A stretch of DNA of 64,000 bases from Halalkalibacter wakoensis JCM 9140 (GTDB taxonomy: Bacteria > Bacillota > Bacilli > Bacillales > Bacillaceae_D). Within the stretch, counting starts at the first letter, position 1; the number at the start of each line of letters is the position of its first letter. Shown here piece after piece: positions 59,056 through 64,000 of the stretch. Position numbers and translations under genes: made by a program. Under the pieces are notes generated by a model. The model was given only the letters and a program-made list of their open reading frames with translations, was not told where the DNA came from and made no database searches. Location: assembly GCF_000513095.1 (NCBI RefSeq), contig NZ_BAUT01000004.1, positions 1 to 64,000 on the forward strand, read 5' to 3'.

Positions 59056-59095
59056 AATAGCAAAAGACCACGGATTACGTGGTCTTTTGCTATTC
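59055..59095. terminator. Terminator of spoVAF
   Basis: GAATAGCAAAAGACCACG and CGTGGTCTTTTGCTATTC form a perfect 18-base stem with a GATTA loop; A and T runs inside the stem suit either direction. Confidence 0.8.
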
Positions 59096-59186
59096 CACTT
59101 CGTATTTAAAGGTAACGTGTTCGTCACAAAGAAATTCCACTATTTTATGTCACTATGAGCCTGCAACATCCTTGACGAAACCAGCT

Positions 59187-59591
59187 TTAAAGATTGATCG
59201 ATTCTTCCATATCTAAATCGTATAATTCATCTTGTATAAAGATGTTATTTCGATTTATTGCTTGTGTTTCATCAGCTAATACGAGCCCAAATGGCGTTTG
59301 TTTTTTAGGTGTCACAATCGTGAAGCGAATGTTAGATTTGCTAGCTTGTTGAACATAATTTGAATAGTTTCCATAGTTTAGATTTCCATTTATATATAGA
59401 TGGAGATTTTTCTTTTCTTTCATGATTTCAACCACTTCAGGATACATTCCTTTATGAACGACCTGTTTTTTAGTTAAAGCTATATGAATTCTTTCAAGAA
59501 AAGTTGATAAAAATAGGTTCTTTTCTTCTGGTTTAATCTCTGGAGTTCCATAAAGTGCTCGATCAATGACTTCTTTAACTTTTTGCCCCAA
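59187..59591 (-). CDS. yueI: YueI-like protein (DUF1694)
   Basis: A 134-residue soluble protein of the DUF1694 family, to which B. subtilis YueI belongs; its structure class resembles L7Ae-like folds and its function is unknown. Family marks: ALYGTPEIKPEEKNLFLSTF near the N-terminus and FTIVTPKKQTPFGLVLA in the C-terminal half. The start is TTG 59591 after GAGGCG. A 14-base tandem repeat lies in its upstream region. Confidence 0.82.
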   Translation of the reverse strand: MGQKVKEVIDRALYGTPEIKPEEKNLFLSTFLERIHIALTKKQVVHKGMYPEVVEIMKEKKNLHLYINGNLNYGNYSNYVQQASKSNIRFTIVTPKKQTPFGLVLADETQAINRNNIFIQDELYDLDMEESINL

Positions 59592-59611
59592 TTTTTACGC
59601 CTCATTTCATT

Positions 59612-59639
59612 AACGAATTAAGATAAACGAATTAAGATA
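59612..59639. repeat. Perfect 14-base tandem duplication
   Basis: AACGAATTAAGATA occurs twice, head to tail, 21 bases upstream of yueI on its 5' side. Confidence 0.9.
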
Positions 59640-59774
59640 ATTTTTGTCTTGTCCTTCTTAATTTTTCATTGCATACATATCATAGCATAAGAATGTTTTA
59701 GAAAAATAATCTAGCCAAAGCTGTACGAAATTTGTCAATTAGGAACCGCTCTCAAGAAAGGATGTGTTGCAACA

Positions 59775-60287
59775 ATGTGGGTTATCATCATTATGTTTAT
59801 TTTTGTTTGCACATTTGGTATTACACTAGGTGGTCTGTTAGCAGCACCTAGGGAATCAATTAAACCTCTTCATTTATTTTTATTTTCATTGTTTTTCTTA
59901 TTTTTAGCATACATCGGTATGATTACCGGAATGTTTTTTACAGGCTGGATTAGCATTCGTCTTATCGAAATTGTTTTATCCATCCTTGCCCTCTTATTTA
60001 TTGTGGCTTGTTTTAGTCGGTATCATCCAACACTCGGATTTTTTCATCCTGAAGATAAAATTCTCCTTTCCGTTATAGCGCTATTGTTCTTTTTAATGGG
60101 GCTAGAGTGGGGGGTTTTGGGATATCGAACTTTCTTTACATTAACGGCATCCTTTTTATTCACGGCTGCACTTGGGCTAGGAATTTTTATTCAACTGCAA
60201 ATTAAACAAGTGTTCTGGCGTCAATCCTATGCATCGTATACCCCGCTTGTTTGGCTTCTTTTCGTCACACTTTTAAAGCTGTTATAA
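59775..60287 (+). CDS. Uncharacterised membrane protein
   Basis: A 170-residue very hydrophobic protein with about six helices; no family recognised. The segment SRYHPTLGFFHPEDKI between helices 3 and 4 is the only extended polar loop. CAAGAAAGGATG precedes the ATG. yqgQ follows after 21 bases, so the two may be co-transcribed. Confidence 0.72.
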   Translation: MWVIIIMFIFVCTFGITLGGLLAAPRESIKPLHLFLFSLFFLFLAYIGMITGMFFTGWISIRLIEIVLSILALLFIVACFSRYHPTLGFFHPEDKILLSVIALLFFLMGLEWGVLGYRTFFTLTASFLFTAALGLGIFIQLQIKQVFWRQSYASYTPLVWLLFVTLLKLL

Positions 60288-60308
60288 TAGTGACAGAGGT
60301 GAAGCGTT

Positions 60309-60509
60309 TTGAAGTCAATGTATGATGTAAGACAATTATTAAAGAAGCATGGTACGATTGTGTATACTCGTGACCGATCTTTAGATCTTGCTCTAATGGA
60401 AGAGGAACTTAAAGAATTACATGAATGGAAAATGATTGAGACCGTTGATTTTCAACAAGCGTTGCTGATCATACGAAGCGAATCAAGGAGTGAGAAAAAT
60501 AAGCTGTAA
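60309..60509 (+). CDS. yqgQ: YqgQ family protein (DUF910)
   Basis: A 66-residue helical protein starting MKSMYDVRQLLKKHGTIVYT from TTG 60309, which matches B. subtilis YqgQ (MKTFYDV). AGAGGTG is eight bases ahead of the TTG and too far from ATG 60318. Its function is unknown. In B. subtilis it is followed by glcK; here it is followed by aspA, with no glucokinase. Confidence 0.85.
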   Translation: MKSMYDVRQLLKKHGTIVYTRDRSLDLALMEEELKELHEWKMIETVDFQQALLIIRSESRSEKNKL

Positions 60510-60672
60510 TTTGATAGGAATGGCATTAGCATACGTGGCTAATGCTAATAATCCTTTCAAATGATGACGTCGACTAACTTGAAGGATTGAAAGTACCAAA
60601 AAGAGTTACCATACATAAAATAACTATGGACAATCTTATTTACTAAGGAGTTTAGACCGAAAAAGGAGACAG

Positions 60673-62097
60673 ATGTCGATGCTAGAATATCGCACAGAAC
60701 GCGACTTGGTTGGAGAAAAGCAAGTGCCGAAAGAGGCGTATTATGGAATCCAAACAATGCGGGCAAGAGAGAATTTTCCCATTACAGGATATCCGCCACA
60801 TCCTGAATTAATCCGAGCGTTTGGATATGTGAAAAAGGCGGCAGCAATGGCCAATCGCGATGTAGGAGTACTTACAGTTAACATTGCGGATGCGATCATA
60901 GAGGCTGCAGATGAAGTGATTCATGGGAACTACCAAGACCAATTTATTGTTGACTCCATACAAGGGGGAGCTGGTACTTCATTTAATATGAACGCAAATG
61001 AAGTAATCGCCAATCGAGCTATTGAGTTGCTAGGGGGAGAAAAAGGGGAGTACATGCGAGTAAGCCCAAATACGCATGTAAACATGGCCCAATCAACAAA
61101 TGATGCATTTCCAACTGCTATTCATATAGCTGCTCTTCGTTTAGCAGACGGATTAACAAAACAATTAAAAAATTTAATTGAAGCGTTAAAAGAAAAAGAA
61201 AACGAGTTTGATGACGTATTGAAAATGGGAAGAACGCACCTACAGGATGCAGTGCCAATTAGACTCGGGCAAGAATTTGGCGCTTATCGGCGTGTTCTGG
61301 AACGTGATCTCGGCCGTATTAAAAGGTCTGTGGAGCATTTATATGAAGTAAATATGGGGGCAACAGCGGTTGGAACAGGATTAAATGCAAAGCCTGATTA
61401 TATCAAAAAAGTGGCGAAATATTTAGGAGATATTACCGGCTACCCGTTTAAAACAGCAGATGATTTAGTTGATGCTACACAAAATACTGATGCTTATACG
61501 GAAGTGTCAAGTGCACTAAAAATAATGGCTATTAACTTATCAAAAATGGCTAATGATTTACGTTTAATGAGTTCAGGTCCCAAAACAGGATTAAATGAAA
61601 TTAATCTCCCTGCTAGGCAACCAGGTTCTTCGATTATGCCAGGCAAAGTGAACCCGGTCATGTGTGAGGTGATTAATCAAATTTCATTTCAAGTTATTGG
61701 CAACGATCATACGATTAGTCTGGCTTCAGAGGCTGGACAGTTAGAGCTGAATGTAATGGAGCCGGTGTTGGTATTCAATCTATTGCAGTCTTTTTCCATA
61801 TTGCAAAATGGAATGAGAGTTTTTACTGATTTTGCGATAGAGGGATTAACAGCTAACGTAGACCGGTGCCTTGAAATGGTTGAACGCAGTGTAGGAATTG
61901 TAACAGCCATTAATCCTCATGTTGGTTATGAAGTAGCTTCAAGAGTAGCAAAAGAAGCCATTCAATCAAACCGCCCTATTCGGGAAATATGCTTGGAGAG
62001 AGGAATCTTGTCGGAAGAAGAATTAAATGAAATTCTTGACCCGAAAGAAATGACAAATCCAGGGATTGCAGGAGCAAGGTTTATGGAAGGCGAATAG
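60673..62097 (+). CDS. aspA: Aspartate ammonia-lyase
   Basis: Deaminates L-aspartate to fumarate and ammonia. A 474-residue member of the fumarase/aspartase superfamily, with SMLEYRTERDLVGEKQVP at the N-terminus, GGAGTSFNMNANEV, MGRTHLQDAVPI and the flexible substrate-binding loop GSSIMPGKVNPVM near residue 320. It aligns throughout with B. subtilis AnsB as recalled. AAAAAGGAGAC precedes the ATG; ATG 60679 is an alternative. No asparaginase gene or ansR regulator is next to it. Confidence 0.94.
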   Translation: MSMLEYRTERDLVGEKQVPKEAYYGIQTMRARENFPITGYPPHPELIRAFGYVKKAAAMANRDVGVLTVNIADAIIEAADEVIHGNYQDQFIVDSIQGGAGTSFNMNANEVIANRAIELLGGEKGEYMRVSPNTHVNMAQSTNDAFPTAIHIAALRLADGLTKQLKNLIEALKEKENEFDDVLKMGRTHLQDAVPIRLGQEFGAYRRVLERDLGRIKRSVEHLYEVNMGATAVGTGLNAKPDYIKKVAKYLGDITGYPFKTADDLVDATQNTDAYTEVSSALKIMAINLSKMANDLRLMSSGPKTGLNEINLPARQPGSSIMPGKVNPVMCEVINQISFQVIGNDHTISLASEAGQLELNVMEPVLVFNLLQSFSILQNGMRVFTDFAIEGLTANVDRCLEMVERSVGIVTAINPHVGYEVASRVAKEAIQSNRPIREICLERGILSEEELNEILDPKEMTNPGIAGARFMEGE

Positions 62098-62338
62098 AAA
62101 GTAAAAAAATGATTCAATTCATCTTGCTCTCTTAGTGCAGACAAGGAACTTTTTGCGCTATAATAGTGGAGCTTGCGAATGAGTCATTTTTTTATTTTTA
62201 TTTTTATGAAACAAGAGATGGGTGGATTTCGTCTATATAGTAGAGTGTTTCTGAACAATTGTTGCATAAAGAGTTTTCGCAAAGGAACGAACACCTTCCA
62301 TAACCTATTAAGAAGATACATATGAAGGGGGAATCGGT

Positions 62339-63451
62339 GTGAGGCAGGTGTTATTTATTCTAATAGCTGTGTTTGTTCTAGCAGGCTGTACTCAAGCCCC
62401 ATTAGAGAATCAACATATGCCAAAAAGGTTTGAGGATCAACCGATCAAGCGTGATGTACCTTCTTCTTTTTTTACGGGCTCACAATTAGTACCGCTCGAA
62501 AATAATCTTAGCATTACTGAAATCGTTGGTTGGTTTGATGACGGGTCCATTCTCTATCTTGAAGAACAAGGGGAATCCTCGACTTTATATCAATACAATC
62601 TCCATACATCTGAATCAAGCCCATTCCTCCAATTGGATGGTTGGATTATAGATGTTCAGGCTAATGCTGATTATAGTCTCTTTGCTGTTCAGCAAGTTAC
62701 GCTTAATCATGAAACAAACTTAATCATTGTTGATCGGGATGGAGATAGTAGGCAAATTTTTCAAGACTATGGGGAAGAGTATGTTGTTTATTGGAATCCT
62801 TATAAAGAAGATACGTTTATCATGGTTGCTTTTTTACCTGACTGGGAATTTGAAACGTATGTTGTGACAGATACAAAAGTAAAAGAACTTTCCTTAGACA
62901 ATTCATATGTACAGTGGATATCAGAAAAGCATGTTGGTTACTTAAAATGGGAAGAGCTTGAGCCTAGCTTTCAGGCGCCGCTTTATGAAGTGAATGTCGA
63001 AAATAGTGAAGAACGAAAATGGAAGGAATCAGTCATTGCTTATATGAGTTTTCCAGATACACTGTCTCTTACCGTTACGGTAGATAGTGTGTATGAGCTT
63101 TATTCAACGTACACGTTTTATGATGAGCAAAAACCGTTCAGAGAAATTGAGATGCCTATCTTGAATACATACTCAGAACAGTGGTGGATTCCCTTTTATA
63201 CGTATGATGTTCATGACCGCGTATTCTATTATTTACGGCCAAAGCATAGTAGTGATTTTTTTAGTTACGATGAAGGGTTTGATTTAATCGCTTATTACGT
63301 TGATACAGATGCAGAAGAAAAATTAGCTACTTTTGATAAGCATGTTCCTCTACGTGTGTCTCCTTCGGGAGGGTATCTCCTTATAGGGGATCGTTTTGAA
63401 TCGGTTTTTGATTTGTCAGATGGAGCAATTGTTTCTCTGTTAGAGGAATGA
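62339..63451 (+). CDS. yqgU: YqgU-like lipoprotein
   Basis: A 370-residue lipoprotein: signal peptide with lipobox LAGC (lipidated Cys at residue 17), then a beta-rich domain with repeated short segments (EIVGWFDDGSILYL, DVQANADYSLFAV) that suggest a beta-propeller, as in YqgU of B. subtilis. Its function is unknown. The start is GTG 62339 after AAGGGGGAA. It is placed on the outer face of the membrane. Confidence 0.8.
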   Translation: MRQVLFILIAVFVLAGCTQAPLENQHMPKRFEDQPIKRDVPSSFFTGSQLVPLENNLSITEIVGWFDDGSILYLEEQGESSTLYQYNLHTSESSPFLQLDGWIIDVQANADYSLFAVQQVTLNHETNLIIVDRDGDSRQIFQDYGEEYVVYWNPYKEDTFIMVAFLPDWEFETYVVTDTKVKELSLDNSYVQWISEKHVGYLKWEELEPSFQAPLYEVNVENSEERKWKESVIAYMSFPDTLSLTVTVDSVYELYSTYTFYDEQKPFREIEMPILNTYSEQWWIPFYTYDVHDRVFYYLRPKHSSDFFSYDEGFDLIAYYVDTDAEEKLATFDKHVPLRVSPSGGYLLIGDRFESVFDLSDGAIVSLLEE

Positions 63452-63520
63452 TTGCTCTTCTCTTGCTTTTTTGAAACAGTGTGTCATAATGAATGTAATA
63501 GCTAGAAATGAATTTGTTTC

Positions 63521-63598
63521 GACTAGGGGTGTCTGCTAATAGTGGGCTGAGAACATTACCCTCATACCTGATCTGGATCACGCCAGCGTAGGGAAGTC
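63521..63598 (+). promoter_or_regulatory. TPP riboswitch
   Basis: GACTAGGGGTG at the 5' end, the conserved CTGAGA and ACCCTCATACCTGATCTGGATC in the middle and GCGTAGGGAAGTC at the 3' end are the THI-box signature. Thiamine pyrophosphate binding would favour the terminator hairpin just downstream and shut off thiE. Confidence 0.97.
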
Positions 63599-63612
63599 GC
63601 CTAAGTCGTATT

Positions 63613-63638
63613 CCGTATGTCCGGATACGGCTTTTTAT
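63613..63638 (+). terminator. Riboswitch-controlled terminator
   Basis: CCGTAT (63613-63618) and ATACGG (63625-63630) form a short stem, followed by CTTTTTAT. It is the expression platform of the TPP riboswitch. Confidence 0.82.
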
Positions 63639-63666
63639 CTTTTATATAGAAAAAAGGGTGGGTATC

Positions 63667-64000
63667 ATGAGAGAGTTTTCGTTATACGCAATTACTGGGG
63701 AAGCATTTCACCCAGAACGAGATTTGTTAGAGGTAATGGAAGAAGCGATCCTAGGTGGGGTCGATATTATTCAATTACGAGATAAAACGAGTAGCAAAAG
63801 AGACGTACTACAAAAGGCAAAGGCGTTACGTGAGCTAACTAAAAAGCATGATGTCATGTTTATTGTGAATGATCATATTGATGTAGCACTAGCTGTTGAT
63901 GCGGATGGAATTCACATTGGTCAAGATGATCTGCCTTTAGCTGATGCGAGAAAAATTATGGGACAAGATAAAATTATCGGTATTTCTACTCATCAAATCG
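63667..64000 (+). CDS. thiE: Thiamine-phosphate synthase (partial, runs off the window)
   Basis: Joins HMP-PP and THZ-P to thiamine phosphate. The 111 visible residues open MREFSLYAITGE, with IIQLRDKTSSKRD, FIVNDHIDVALAVDADGIHIGQDD and ADARKIMG, all ThiE hallmarks. AAAAAAGGGTGGG precedes the ATG. It is controlled by the TPP riboswitch. The 3' end is outside the window. Confidence 0.95.
   Translation, partial: MREFSLYAITGEAFHPERDLLEVMEEAILGGVDIIQLRDKTSSKRDVLQKAKALRELTKKHDVMFIVNDHIDVALAVDADGIHIGQDDLPLADARKIMGQDKIIGISTHQI

Overview
The window is a chromosomal segment of an endospore-forming Bacillaceae species. It is AT-rich, has strong AGGAGG-type ribosome binding sites and classic sigma-A promoters, and carries T-box and TPP riboswitches, a 6S RNA and a SpoVAF-type germination gene. 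Gene order follows the Bacillus subtilis yqzL-recO-glyQS-ccpN-yqfL-dnaG-sigA-cccA-yqf/yqg region closely. Protein similarity recalled from memory suggests an alkaliphile-type Bacillus (Alkalihalobacillus or a relative), but this is inference. No phage, insertion sequence or CRISPR array was seen.

Layout. 1-11,140: a structured non-coding element, yqzL, recO, T-box-controlled glyQS, the gluconeogenesis regulators ccpN and ppsR, yqxD, the macromolecular synthesis genes dnaG and sigA, a membrane protein and cytochrome c-550. 11,300-18,450: trmK, yqfO, ispH, a CarD-like gene, yqfQ, cshB, nfo and yqfT. 18,600-28,620: a sporulation-type histidine kinase, a putative Mn ABC transporter under MntR-like boxes, ppk/ppx for polyphosphate turnover, and a putative Zn ABC transporter operon ending in zur. 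28,700-40,090: yqfW, yqfX, ispG, yqfZ, an MFS pump, a DUF1002 protein, an NfeD-like protein, yqgB, a Na/Pi cotransporter with a PhoP-box-like element, five tRNAs, a divergent uppP and sodA. 40,180-51,020: yqgE, 6S RNA, pbpA and a polysaccharide operon (DUF4912 protein, GH57-GT4 fusion, nucleotidyltransferase fused to a degenerate phosphomannomutase domain, unknown protein). 51,090-64,000: zinc-free L33, yqgN, a DUF92 protein, a ThiF/MoeB protein, ldh, rhomboid gluP, spoVAF, yueI, yqgQ, aspA, yqgU and a TPP-riboswitch-led thiE that runs off the end.

Four genes (dnaG, yqgE, the GH57-GT4 fusion, ldh) are each broken by a single-base indel that restores a full family-length protein when corrected. 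ccpN lacks any standard in-frame start codon. Because dnaG and sigA belong to an essential set, errors in a draft assembly are the simplest explanation.

The most unusual biology is the operon at 44.4-51.0 kb, which joins a glucan-branching-type GH57 domain and a GT4 glycosyltransferase in one chain, next to a sugar nucleotidyltransferase carrying a phosphomannomutase-like domain without its catalytic motifs. Two metal ABC transporters without adjacent binding proteins, both with plausible operators, and a UppP homologue lacking the usual TGH motif are also worth attention.
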